DNA of 64,000 bases from SG8-30 sp963710135 (GTDB lineage: Bacteria > Pseudomonadota > Gammaproteobacteria > Steroidobacterales > Steroidobacteraceae), in NCBI GenBank assembly GCA_963710135.1, contig CAVPYY010000003.1, forward strand, positions 124,001 through 188,000. The letters run 5' to 3'. Both the position numbers and the translations under genes were made by a program. Positions 17,940 through 26,590 of the stretch are shown piece after piece (position 1 is the stretch's first letter; each line of letters begins with the position of its first letter). The notes under the pieces were generated by a model, which saw nothing but the letters and a program-made list of their open reading frames with translations, did no database searches and had not been told where the DNA came from.

Positions 17940-19108
17940 ATGCCAGCCGCTACCGCCACCGTTGCCGCCAACCCGCACCGCGAGGCGCTCGCGCGTGTTT
18001 TCGCGCAATACCCGATCGAGGTCACCCGCGCCGAGGGCGTCTGGCTGCATACCCGCGACGGGCGGCGCATCCTCGACCTGTACGGCGGCCATGCCGTGGC
18101 CGCGCTCGGCTATGCCCATCCCGGCTGGCTCGCCGCGCTGGAGCAACAGGCGCGCGCCGTGGCGTTCCAGAGCAACGCCGTGCCCATGGCTGTGCGCAGC
18201 CGTGCCGCGAAAAAGCTCATCGAGTTCGCCGCGCTGCCGCTCGACACGGTGTTCTTCGTGAACAGCGGCGCGGAGGCCAATGAGAACGCGCTCAAACTCG
18301 CCTGCCGCATCACGGGCCGCGATCACGTCGTCGCCGTCGAAGGCGGATTTCATGGGCGCACCGCGGCCGCGGGTGCGGTCACCTGGGGTTCGGCTGGGTG
18401 GTACGGCTTTCCGCGCGCGCCCTTCGACGTCACCTTCGTGCCGCGCGGTGACCTGGCCGCCCTCGATGCCGCCATCAGTACCCGCACGGCGGCGGTGATC
18501 GTCGAGCCCGTGCAGGGCGTCGGCGGCGCCTACGACCTGGGCCGCGAGTATCTGCGGGCGATCCGCCAGCGCTGTCACGACACCTGTGCCCTGCTGATAC
18601 TCGACGAAGTGCAGTGCGGCGTCGGGCGCACCGGCCAGCCGTTCGCTGCCAACCTCTATGGCATCGAGCCGGACATGCTCACCACCGCCAAGGCGCTCGG
18701 CGCCGGCTTTCCGGTCGGCGCGCTGTTGATGGCGCCGCATGTCACCGCGCACGTCAAGCTCAACGACCTCGGCACCACCTTTGGCGGCGGGCCGCTCGCC
18801 AGCGCCGCCGTCGAGGCCGTCCTCGACGCCATCCGTGACCAGGACCTGCTCGCCAACGTGCGGCGCGTGTCCGCGAAGATCCGCGAGACCTGCATGACCG
18901 GGCCGGTTACCGGCATCCAGGGCGAGGGCTTCCTGCTTGGCCTCAGGACCCGCATGCCCGCCAAGCAGCTCCACGCGGCCCTGCTCGAGCGCGACATCCT
19001 CGCCGGCACCAGCAGCGACCCGCACATCCTGCGCCTGCTGCCGCCCTACGTGCTCGAGGAGTCCACGTGGCGCTGCTCGCCGGCGCGCTCGCGGAGATCG
19101 CGCCATGA
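17940..19108 (+). CDS. argD: N-acylornithine aminotransferase, frameshifted near the 3' end
   Basis: This is a PLP class III aminotransferase of about 389 residues after repair. Visible motifs are DLYGGHAVAALGYAHPGW, NSGAEANENALKLA, ILDEVQCGVGRTG, the PLP-lysine segment TTAKALGAGFPVGA and LGTTFGGGPLA. After LLPPYVLEES (about 19062) the frame breaks. Adding one base restores HVALLAGALAEIAP and a TGA at 19106-19108 that overlaps the argF' ATG. The unrepaired frame runs on to 20105 and is artefactual. The short Bacteroidetes-like form (no E. coli-style N-terminal extension) fits the neighbouring acylornithine carbamoyltransferase. Confidence 0.88.
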
Positions 19109-20105
19109 AGCGCTTCGTCGATCTCGCCGACCTGAGCCGCGACGAGGTCGTCGACCTGCTCGCCCTCGCGCAGCGCCTGCAGGATCGTCCCGAGCCGCGC
19201 GCGCTGGCCGGCAAGATCCTCGGTCTGTTGTTCTTCAACCCGTCGTTGCGCACGCTGTCGTCGTTCCAGGCGGGCATGGCGCGGCTCGGCGGCAGCGCGT
19301 TCGTGGTCACACCCGGCACCGGCACCTGGAAGCTCGAGACCCGCACCGGCGCGGTGATGAACGGCGACGCGGCCGAGCACGTCCGCGAAGGCCTGCCCGT
19401 GCTCGCCTCGTACTGCGACGCGCTCGGCATCCGCGCCTTCGCCGACGGCCACGACCTGGCGGCGGACCTGGCCGAGACGCGCTTCAACGCCATGGCCGCG
19501 CTGTGCGACAAGCCGCTCATCAACCTCGAGTCGGCCATGAACCATCCCTGCCAGGCGCTGGCCGACTGGAAGACGCTGGACGACCTGGCGGTGCCGCGCA
19601 CCGGCAAGTTCGTGCTCTCCTGGGTGAACCATCCGCGCGCGCTGCCGCTGGCCGTGCCCGCGGCCGCGCTGCACATGGCGGCGCACCGCGGCATGGAGGT
19701 GGTCGTGCTGCGCCCGGAGGGCTACGCGCTGCCCGAATCGCTGATGCACAAGGCCCGCGCGGCCGCGCACGCCGCCGGCGGCTCGGTCACCGAGACGACC
19801 GACCGCGCAGACGGCGCTGGCCGGCGCGCGCGTGCTGTACGCCAAGGAATGGGGCTCGACCGCCCACTACGGCGACGCGGAGGCCGACGCGCGAGCTGCG
19901 CACGGCGCTCACCGACTGGACGGTGCGCGAGAGCTGGTTCGCGCCCGCCTGTCCAGACTGCCGCTTCATGCACTGCCTGCCCGTGCGCCGCAACGTGGCG
20001 GTCGCCGACGAAGTCCTCGACGGGCCGCGCAGCGTCGTGCTGCACGAAGCCCACAACCGCATGGTCGTGCAGATGGCCGTGCTGCACCGTCTGCTCGCCG
20101 GCTGA
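19105..20105 (+). CDS. argF': N-acylornithine carbamoyltransferase (predicted N-succinylornithine type), two frameshifts
   Basis: The repaired product is about 332 residues. It has FFNPSLRTLSSFQ (carbamoyl-phosphate loop), WKLETRTGAVMNGDAAEHV, HPCQALADW, WVNHPRALPLAVP and FMHCLPVRRNVAVADEVLDG. These are hallmarks of N-acetyl/N-succinylornithine carbamoyltransferases, not ordinary ornithine enzymes. Residue Ala90 (codon 19372-19374) aligns with Glu92 of the Xanthomonas acetylornithine enzyme and Pro90 of the Bacteroides succinylornithine enzyme. Published mutants of Glu92 to Ala switch to succinylornithine. The frame shifts by one base near 19802-19805 and again near 19887-19890; both sides keep family sequence, so these look like sequencing insertions. 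Confidence 0.88.
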
Positions 20106-20145
20106 CCGGCACCGAAGAAACCAGAGAGTCCCAGGAGTCGACCCG

Positions 20146-21084
20146 ATGCACAGGCACCGCACCGATCAATCCGCCGCCGTCCGCGCGCTCCGCGGCGCCG
20201 CGCCCTACGTGCGCCTGTACAAGGGCAAGGTCTTCGTCATCAAGGCCGGCGGCGCGGTGTTCGCCGACCCGGTCGGCTCGCGGAATCTGATCGAACAGAT
20301 CGGCATCCTGCACAACCTCGGCATTCGCGTGGTGCTGGTGCACGGCGGCGGCCCGCAGCTCGACCAGGTGCAGCGCGCCATGGGCATGGAGCCGAGGATG
20401 GTGCAGGGCCGGCGCGTGACCGACGCCGGTACCATCGATGTGACCGCCATGGTGCTGAACGGCCTGATCAACACCCGCATCCTGGCGATCTGCCGCGATC
20501 TCGGCATCAGCGCCGTGGGCATCTCAGGAGTCGATGCGGGCCTGGTGCAGGCCACGCGCCGCCCGCCCGTGAAGGTCGGCGGCGAGCAGGTCGACTACGG
20601 CTTCGTCGGCGACGTCACCGCGGTCGACGCCAGCGTCATCACCAAGCAGCTCGACGCCGGCCTGATGCCCGTCGTGAGCCCGCTGTCGGCCGACGGCGCC
20701 GGTTGCCTGCTCAACGTCAACGCCGACACGGTCGCCGCCAACCTCGGCGCGGCGCTCGCGGCCGAGAAGCTCATCCTCTGCACCGGCGCGCCCGGCATCC
20801 TGGAGACGCTGGCGGATCCTTCCTCGCTGGTGTCCTACACCGACCTCGCCGGCCTCGCCCGCCTGCAGGAAGCCGGCAGTTTCGCGGACGGCATGCTGCC
20901 CAAAGCGACTGCCATCGAAGCCGCGATCCGCGGCGGCGTGCGCCGGGTGCACGTGATCTCTTACAAGACCGCCGACAGCGTGCTGGCGGAAGTGTTCACC
21001 AACGAGGGCACCGGCACGCTGATCGTCGAGGACGTCAACGCGCTGACTCCGGCCGAGCAGCATCCGGACGGAACCGGCCCGTGA
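20146..21084 (+). CDS. argB: N-acylglutamate kinase
   Basis: The 312-residue amino-acid kinase starts at an ATG with CCAGGAG eight bases upstream. Motifs: KVFVIKAGGAVFAD, VLVHGGGPQLDQVQ (GGGxx phosphate loop), LNVNADTVAANLGAALAAEK (nucleotide/acylglutamate site) and a C-terminal GTGTLIVED. It phosphorylates N-acylglutamate, the second step of arginine synthesis. I could not identify the long N-terminal helix typical of arginine-inhibited kinases beyond about 25 extra residues. Its stop overlaps the argH GTG. Confidence 0.93.
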   Translation: MHRHRTDQSAAVRALRGAAPYVRLYKGKVFVIKAGGAVFADPVGSRNLIEQIGILHNLGIRVVLVHGGGPQLDQVQRAMGMEPRMVQGRRVTDAGTIDVTAMVLNGLINTRILAICRDLGISAVGISGVDAGLVQATRRPPVKVGGEQVDYGFVGDVTAVDASVITKQLDAGLMPVVSPLSADGAGCLLNVNADTVAANLGAALAAEKLILCTGAPGILETLADPSSLVSYTDLAGLARLQEAGSFADGMLPKATAIEAAIRGGVRRVHVISYKTADSVLAEVFTNEGTGTLIVEDVNALTPAEQHPDGTGP

Positions 21085-22268
21085 GCCGTCTGTGGGACAA
21101 GGGCGCCCCGCTCGACGCCAGGGTGCTGGCCTACACGGCCGGCGAGGATCATGCGCTCGACGACCGCCTGGTCGCCTACGACGTCATGGGCTCCATCGCG
21201 CATGCGGAGATGCTGCACGCCACCGGCCACCTGTCCGACGCCGACCTGAAGACGCTCAGGGCCGCGCTTGCCGAGATCGCCGCCGCGCACGCCAACGGCG
21301 ACTGGCGCGTCACCCTCGAGCAGGAAGATGGACAGACCGCGCTGGAGACGCTCTTGACCGAGCGTACCGGTGCGGCCGGCGCGAGGATCCACCTCGGCCG
21401 CTCGCGCAACGACCAGGTGCTGACGGCGCTCAGGCTGTACCTGCGCGATGCGGTCGAGCAGCTGCGCGCGGGCGCGACCGGCGTCGCCGAAGCGCTCGAG
21501 GCGCTGGCCGACCGCCAGGGTGAGGTCGCACTGCCGGGCTATACACATCTGCAACAGGCGATGCCGAGTTCGGTGGACCTGTGGGCCCGCGGCTTCGCCG
21601 CGGAGATCCACGACGACGCAGAGGGGCTGCGCCACGCACATCGCCGCATCGGCAAGAGCCCGCTGGGCTCGGCCGCCGGCTACGGCACGCCGGGCCTGAC
21701 ACTCGACCGCGAGCTGACGCGCGACCGGCTCGGCTTCGCCGAGGTGCAGCAGCCGGTCACCGCGGTGCAGCTGTCGCGCGGCAAGGCCGAGGCGCACGTG
21801 CTATTCGAGGTCACCCTGCTCATGCAGGACCTCGGCCGCCTGGCCAGCGACCTGATCCTGTTCTACACGCAGGAGTTCGCGTACGTCTCGCTGCCGGACG
21901 CGTTCACGACCGGCTCGTCGATCATGCCGCAGAAGCGCAATCCCGACGTGTTCGAGCTCATCCGCGGCCGCTCGGCCACGGCGCTCGCCTGCCTGGTCGA
22001 GGCGTTGGGCATCTTCTCGCGCCTGCCGTCCGGCTATCACCGCGACCTGCAGCTGATCAAGGCGCCGCTGTTTCGCGGCATCGACCTGTGCCTGCAGACG
22101 CTCGACATCCTGCCCGCGGCACTCGCGGGCGTGCGCTTCCGGCCGGAGAACATCCGACTCGATGCCTCGATCCACGCGGCGGAACGGGCGTATCATCTAG
22201 TGCAGAGCGAGGGCATCCCGTTTCGCGAGGCGTATCAGCGCATCGCGCGCGAGCTGCAGAAGAAATGA
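21081..22268 (+). CDS. argH: Argininosuccinate lyase
   Basis: The 395-residue enzyme starts at GTG overlapping the argB stop. Family motifs: RIHLGRSRNDQVLTALRLY, LPGYTHLQQAMPSS, and the mobile signature loop TTGSSIMPQKRNPDVFELIR (about 277-297) holding the catalytic Ser. It is shorter than E. coli ArgH (457) but in the range of other clades. It catalyses the last step, argininosuccinate to arginine and fumarate; the fumarase gene lies about 530 bp downstream on the same strand. Confidence 0.95.
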   Translation: MSRLWDKGAPLDARVLAYTAGEDHALDDRLVAYDVMGSIAHAEMLHATGHLSDADLKTLRAALAEIAAAHANGDWRVTLEQEDGQTALETLLTERTGAAGARIHLGRSRNDQVLTALRLYLRDAVEQLRAGATGVAEALEALADRQGEVALPGYTHLQQAMPSSVDLWARGFAAEIHDDAEGLRHAHRRIGKSPLGSAAGYGTPGLTLDRELTRDRLGFAEVQQPVTAVQLSRGKAEAHVLFEVTLLMQDLGRLASDLILFYTQEFAYVSLPDAFTTGSSIMPQKRNPDVFELIRGRSATALACLVEALGIFSRLPSGYHRDLQLIKAPLFRGIDLCLQTLDILPAALAGVRFRPENIRLDASIHAAERAYHLVQSEGIPFREAYQRIARELQKK

Positions 22269-22310
22269 TTCGCCGGCGCCAGGCGAACGCACACCAGGAG
22301 TGAGCCGATA

Positions 22311-22718
22311 ATGAACGAGACCCGCGTGGACCCGTCGCTGGTGACTTACGTGCACGTCATGTACGCGCTGCATGCCCTCGCCGCGCTCATTGGCATCACC
22401 AGCAGCGTGACCGTGGTCGGCCAGTTCATCTTCGGCATCCCGTCGATCATCGCGGTCATCATGAACTACGCCCGGCGCTCCGACGCGCGCGGCAGCTGGC
22501 TCGCCTCGCATTTCACCTGGCAGCTGCGGACCTTCTGGTTCGCCGTGCTGTGGTCCGTGCTGGTGGTGGTCCTGTCCGCGCCGCTGATGCTCGTGCTCGT
22601 CGGCTTCCTGACCCTGCCGGTCGGCATCACCTTGATCGGCCTGTGGCTCGTCTACCGGGTGCTGCGCGGCTGGCTGGCGCTCAAGGACGAGAAGCCGATG
22701 CCCTTCCCGCAGTCCTGA
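22311..22718 (+). CDS. DUF4870-like small membrane protein
   Basis: This 135-residue protein has an acidic short N-terminus and three or four membrane segments (VMYALHALAALIGITSSVTV, the central FGIPSIIAVIMNYARRSD, and VLWSVLVVVLSAPLMLVLVG). ASHFTWQLRTFW resembles the conserved His-Trp segment of DUF4870/YIP1-type small membrane proteins. The start codon has AGGAGTGAGCC upstream. The function is unknown. It follows argH by 42 bp and could be read from the arg transcript. Confidence 0.75.
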   Translation: MNETRVDPSLVTYVHVMYALHALAALIGITSSVTVVGQFIFGIPSIIAVIMNYARRSDARGSWLASHFTWQLRTFWFAVLWSVLVVVLSAPLMLVLVGFLTLPVGITLIGLWLVYRVLRGWLALKDEKPMPFPQS

Positions 22719-22796
22719 GGCCCTGCGGAACCCGCCAATTCCTCGGCGGGCCCGCTGCGCCTACAATCGCGGCGTTCTCCATCTCGGACACCTGCC

Positions 22797-24326
22797 GTGA
22801 CCACGATCCGTGAAGCCGATTTCGTGCAGAGCGTCGCCGACGCGCTGCAGTTCATCTCCTACTACCACCCGGCGGACTACATCCAGCACCTGGCGCGCGC
22901 CTGGGAACGGGAGCAGGCGCCGGCCGCGAAGGACGCGATCGCGCAGATCCTGACCAATTCCCGCATGTGCGCCGAGGGCCGCCGCCCGCTGTGCCAGGAC
23001 ACCGGGATCGTCAACGTCTTCGTCAAGGTGGGCATGGACGTCCGCTGGGACACCAAGCACAGCCTCGCGGAACTGGTCGACGAGGGCGTGCGCCGCGCCT
23101 ACAACCACCCCGACAACAAGCTGCGGGCCTCGGTCGTCGAGGATCCGCTGTTCGCGCGCAGGAACACCCGCGACAACACGCCCGCCGTGGTGCACGTCGA
23201 GCTCGTGCCCGGCGCCAGGGTCGACGTGACCGTGGCCGCCAAGGGTGGTGGCTCGGAGAACAAGTCGAAGTTCGTGATGTTGAATCCCTCGGACTCGCTG
23301 GTCGACTGGGTGCTCAAGACCGTGCCGGTCATGGGCGCGGGCTGGTGCCCGCCCGGAATGCTCGGCATCGGCGTCGGCGGCACCGCCGAGAAGGCCGTGC
23401 TGCTCGCCAAGGAATCGCTCATGGATCCCATCGACATGCACGAGCTGCTCGAGCGCGGCCCGCAGAGCCCGCTGGAGGAACTGCGCGTCGAGCTGTACGA
23501 GAAGGTCAACGCGCTCGGCATCGGCGCACAGGGCCTCGGCGGGCTGACGACGGTGCTCGACGTCAAGATTCGTACCTTCCCGACGCACGCGGCATCGAAG
23601 CCCGTGGCGATGATCCCCAACTGCGCGGCGACGCGCCACGCGCACTTCGTGCTCGACGGGTCGGGACCGGCCGTGCTCGAGCCGCCGTCGCTGGATCTCT
23701 GGCCGAAGGTCGGCTGGACGCCCGGCGCGGACTCGAAGCGCGTCAATCTCGACACGCTGACGCCCGCCGAAGTGGCCAGCTGGAAGCCTGGCGAAACGCT
23801 GCTGCTCAACGGCCGGATGCTCACCGGCCGCGATGCGGCGCACAAGAAGATCGCCGACCTGTTCGCGTCCGGAAAGGGGCTGCCGGAAGGCGTCGACTTC
23901 AGCAACCGGGTGATCTACTACGTCGGCCCGGTCGACCCCGTGCGAGACGAGGTGGTCGGCCCCGCGGGCCCCACGACCGCCACGCGCATGGACAAGTTCA
24001 CCGACATGATGCTGGAGAAGACCGGCCTGATCGCCATGGTCGGCAAGGCCGAGCGCGGGCCGGTGGCGATCGACTCCATCCGCCGCCACCAGGCCGCCTA
24101 CCTGATGGCGGTGGGTGGCGCCGCATACCTGGTGTCCAAGGCGATCCGCAAGTCGCGGGTGGTGGCCTTCGGCGAACTCGGCATGGAGGCCATCTACGAG
24201 TTCGAGGTGAAGGACATGCCGGTGACGGTCGCCGTCGACGCGCGCGGCGAGTCCGTGCACCAGACGGGCCCGGCGGAATGGGCGGGCAGGATTCGCGAGC
24301 TGAAGATCCCGGTTCGGGTGGCCTGA
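22797..24326 (+). CDS. fumA: Class I (Fe-S) fumarate hydratase
   Basis: The 509-residue protein starts at GTG (VTTIREADF). The N-terminal half carries RRPLCQDTGIVNVFVKVGMD, with the first [4Fe-4S] Cys in LCQDTG, and GGGSENKSKF; the centre carries VAMIPNCAATRHAHF. The C-terminal half has the class I beta-domain sequences PAGPTTATRMDKFTDMML, MVGKAERGP and the ending VDARGESVHQTGPAEWAG. It interconverts fumarate and malate in the TCA cycle and can recycle fumarate released by ArgH. The cluster makes it oxygen sensitive, and no class II fumarase is present in the window. Confidence 0.95.
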   Translation: MTTIREADFVQSVADALQFISYYHPADYIQHLARAWEREQAPAAKDAIAQILTNSRMCAEGRRPLCQDTGIVNVFVKVGMDVRWDTKHSLAELVDEGVRRAYNHPDNKLRASVVEDPLFARRNTRDNTPAVVHVELVPGARVDVTVAAKGGGSENKSKFVMLNPSDSLVDWVLKTVPVMGAGWCPPGMLGIGVGGTAEKAVLLAKESLMDPIDMHELLERGPQSPLEELRVELYEKVNALGIGAQGLGGLTTVLDVKIRTFPTHAASKPVAMIPNCAATRHAHFVLDGSGPAVLEPPSLDLWPKVGWTPGADSKRVNLDTLTPAEVASWKPGETLLLNGRMLTGRDAAHKKIADLFASGKGLPEGVDFSNRVIYYVGPVDPVRDEVVGPAGPTTATRMDKFTDMMLEKTGLIAMVGKAERGPVAIDSIRRHQAAYLMAVGGAAYLVSKAIRKSRVVAFGELGMEAIYEFEVKDMPVTVAVDARGESVHQTGPAEWAGRIRELKIPVRVA

Positions 24327-24468
24327 GGCCGGGCGGTCTCCGCGAGGCAGCTGCGTAGTCAATTGAGACCCGGCTCGAGGGACTCCCCGCTGAAGTGCTC
24401 GGGTGCTCGCCGAGGCAGAGAAGCCCTGACTGCTTCCTGACTAGGCACTGAGTGCCTGGGTGGAGCCG

Positions 24469-24474
24469 CCTAGC
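24469..24474. repeat. Left copy of the 6-bp IS481 target duplication (CCTAGC)
   Basis: CCTAGC directly precedes the left end of the element and is repeated at 25507-25512. It fits the NCTAGN target preference known for IS481-family elements. It also supplies the TAG stop (read on the minus strand) for the transposase frame. Confidence 0.9.
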
Positions 24475-25415
24475 TGTGGAGCTTCAACAGGTTGTTACCC
24501 CGTAGGCGCAGGGCGCTGATGGGTGGTTGTGATTGTAGTGCCGAGTGCGGCCGATGCCAGTTGTAGTGATGGAGCCAGGTGTGTAGTGCGTCGGTTCGCT
24601 GGGCGGAGCTGCGGAAGGCACTGGCGTAGGCCCACTCGCGCAATGCGGTCTGGATGAAGCGTTCGGCCTTGCCGTTGGTGCGCGGTGTGTAGGGCCTGGT
24701 GCGCAGATGCCGGATGCCCATCTGCCGGCAGGCGGCCTTGAACGCGTTGGAGCGGTAAGGCGAGCCGTTATCGGTCATCACGCGCTGGACGCGGATGCCG
24801 CGCTGGCGATAGTGCGCCACGGTGCGTCGGAGTAGCGCCGTGGCGGTGTCGCCCTTCTCATCCGCGGCCACGTGGGCCACCGCCAGGCGCGAGGCGTCAT
24901 CGATGGCCACATGCACGAAGTCCCAGCCGATGCCGCGAGTGCGGTGCCCGGCGCGTCGATCGCCGGTGATGCGATGGCCTATGCCGTTGATTCGGCCGAG
25001 TTTCTTCACATCCAGGTGGATCAGCTCGCCGGGCTGCTCGCGCTGGTAGCGCACAACCGGCACGGTGGGTTGCAGATCGCGCCAGCGCGACAGCCCGGCC
25101 CGCCGCAGGACGCGCGAGACGCTGGCGGCAGAGACGCCCAGTTGCCGCACGATCAACCGCCCGGTACGGCGCTGCCGACGCAGGGCGATGATCCGCTGAC
25201 GCAACGGCTCGCGCAGCGCCTTGGGGCTGCGCCGCGGGCGGCTGGAGCGGTCCTGCAGCCCGGCCAGGCCCTCGGCCCGGTAGCGCCGCAACCACTTCTT
25301 CAGCGTCGTCAGCGAGACGCCCATGGCCTGGGCAACGTCGGCCTGATGCTGGCCCGCCTGCAGGCGGGCCAGCATCGTCTCGACCCTTCGGGGTCAGGCG
25401 TGCATGCTTGTGCAT
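24470..25415 (-). CDS. IS481-family transposase, with an N-terminal frameshift
   Basis: The open frame 24470-25375 encodes an HTH region (VAQAMGVSLTTLKKWLRRYR, AEGLAGLQDRSSRPRR) and an rve/DDE catalytic core (HLDVKKLGRI with the first Asp, VMTDNGSPYRS with the second Asp, RPYTPRTNGKAERFIQT with the Glu). The family N-terminus MHKHARLTPKGR is present at 25415-25380 in another frame, so a small indel near 25380 separates it from the rest. The stop TAG lies in the target duplication outside the IS, as known for IS481. The element may be inactive if the indel is real. Confidence 0.9.
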
Positions 25416-25506
25416 GGTTGTTCTCTTCCTTCGGTTAGGGAACTGACGTGTCGCAACATCAGCTTCCTCCAGCCGGAGGGAGGGAACAACCTACTGAAAC
25501 ATCACA
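24475..25506 (-). mobile_element. IS481-family insertion sequence, complete, 1032 bp
   Basis: The element is bounded by imperfect inverted repeats of about 28 bp: the left end starts TGTGGAGCTTCAACAGGTTG and the right end, read inward on the other strand, starts TGTGATGTTTCAGTAGGTTG. About 20 of 28 positions match. Both flanks carry CCTAGC, a 6-bp target duplication. One transposase gene fills the element on the minus strand. The intact ends and perfect duplication suggest a recent insertion. It lies between the fumarase gene and a small monooxygenase-like gene, exactly at the latter's stop codon. Confidence 0.92.
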
Positions 25507-25512
25507 CCTAGC
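25507..25512. repeat. Right copy of the 6-bp IS481 target duplication (CCTAGC)
   Basis: This is identical to 24469-24474 and immediately follows the right terminal repeat. It contains the TAG stop codon (minus strand) of the adjacent monooxygenase-like gene, which the insertion therefore did not disrupt. Confidence 0.9.
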
Positions 25513-25819
25513 CGTGAATCGCGCTGGTCCCGGAGTCGTTGTCGACGTGCGCGTGCAGGTCGAAGAACTCGAGCTCGGGAATGACGCCGTAGACGTCGAG
25601 CATGCGCTCGGTCCAGTCCTGGTCGTAGAACGCTTCCGCCGCTTCCCTTGATTCCCACTCGTATACGCCGCCGCCGGTCGTGGCGTTGCCGATGAACAGT
25701 TTGCGCAGGAGGCCGGGGATGCGCTGGTAGCGGGGGATTGCCTCCTCCAGGACTCTTCGGAGCTGCAGCGGCTCCAGGTGGCTGGATACGGGGAAGCGGA
25801 CGAGGGTCAGGCAGCGCAT
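25508..25819 (-). CDS. YdhR/ABM-superfamily small monooxygenase-like protein
   Basis: This 103-residue protein begins MRCLTLVRFPVSSHLEPLQL and has the dimeric alpha+beta-barrel pattern: a first strand, helix 'RRVLEEAIPRYQRIPGLLRK', then YEWESREAAEAFYDQDWTER. The segment GVYEWESREAAEAFY is typical of YdhR/stress-responsive barrel proteins that oxidise or bind small aromatic compounds. The gene is intact; its TAG stop coincides with the IS481 target site. Substrate unknown. Confidence 0.65.
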   Translation of the reverse strand: MRCLTLVRFPVSSHLEPLQLRRVLEEAIPRYQRIPGLLRKLFIGNATTGGGVYEWESREAAEAFYDQDWTERMLDVYGVIPELEFFDLHAHVDNDSGTSAIHG

Positions 25820-25932
25820 GGCGTCACTCCCAAGGCAGGCGGGTATGCTAGCCGCGCAGTGGGGCGGCTGGACAGGGTCGTTGCACGAAAGACGGATCGG
25901 GGGTCGAGTTCGAGCTTCGGTCAGGAGGGGTC

Positions 25933-26127
25933 ATGGCAGACGAGGCGGAAGCCAGGGCGGTGGTGCGTCAGCGGGCTCCGGCGTTCGGGCACGCGCCCAC
26001 CGGGCGGTCGCATGAGCTCGTGGCGATGGAGTGGATCGAGATCGAGGGCGGCAAGATCCGACGACGCTGGGGCGCCCGCGATGCGCTGTCGCAGGCACGG
26101 CGGCCGGGAATTCCGGTGCAGACGTGA
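25933..26127 (+). pseudogene. SnoaL-like ester cyclase remnant (C-terminal part only)
   Basis: The 64-residue frame has only the last strand and helix of a SnoaL-like domain: ...TGRSHELVAMEWIEIEGGKI followed by RRRWGARDALSQ. Full SnoaL-like proteins are about 130-140 residues with a conserved N-terminal half. No such half is readable in any frame in the 110 bp upstream. It is therefore more likely a degraded gene than a functional small protein. Confidence 0.5.
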
Positions 26128-26162
26128 GGCCCCAGCGCTACCAAGCCGCCCGGGGACCCTGA

Positions 26163-26462
26163 GTGCGCACCGCCCGGATCTTCGCGCTGCTGTGCGCGGC
26201 CCAACTCGCACTGGCGCTGCCCGCGCTGCGCTGGCCCGCATACCTCGACACGCCGATCGGCCTGGCGCTGGTGATGCCGTACTTCACGGCGTACATCGCG
26301 CACGCACTGGGCCTGCCGGGCATGCTGAAGAACGACGGCGCCTGCGGTTGGGGATGGTGCGCCCCCACCGGGATGGGCTGGCTCATGATTGCAGCGAGCT
26401 GGCTTGCGCTGTACTGGGGCCTGGCAAGCCTGTTGAACCGCTTGACCAGTAAGGTGCAGTGA
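26163..26462 (+). CDS. Small integral membrane protein, unknown
   Basis: This 99-residue protein starts at GTG (VRTARIFALLCAAQ). Three hydrophobic stretches are visible: FALLCAAQLALALPAL, GLALVMPYFTAYIAHALGL and WLMIAASWLALYWGLASLL. The middle loop holds two Cys residues (DGACGWGWCAPTG), which might form a metal or disulfide site facing the periplasm. I recognise no family. It stands alone between the SnoaL remnant and a convergent gene. Confidence 0.6.
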   Translation: MRTARIFALLCAAQLALALPALRWPAYLDTPIGLALVMPYFTAYIAHALGLPGMLKNDGACGWGWCAPTGMGWLMIAASWLALYWGLASLLNRLTSKVQ

Positions 26463-26590
26463 GCTGCCGCGCCTGAACGCAATTGACCGATCGAATTGCT
26501 GACCGCGGCCGCCGCCGCCTCGGCCCGCGGAGGCGTCAGCCGTCGTGCGCAAACCGTGGCTATGGCCTGTGGGACATTCTCACTCCGGGG

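Noticed and set aside
17286..20105. A 939-residue frame that would fuse argC antiframe sequence, argD and the end of argF'
   Set aside because: The argD frame continues past the true stop only because of one missing base; it rejoins argF' sequence by chance after two further indels.
19105..20105. Programmed ribosomal frameshifting in argF'
   Set aside because: No slippery heptamer or stimulatory structure was seen, and similar breaks occur in many unrelated genes here; sequencing indels are simpler.
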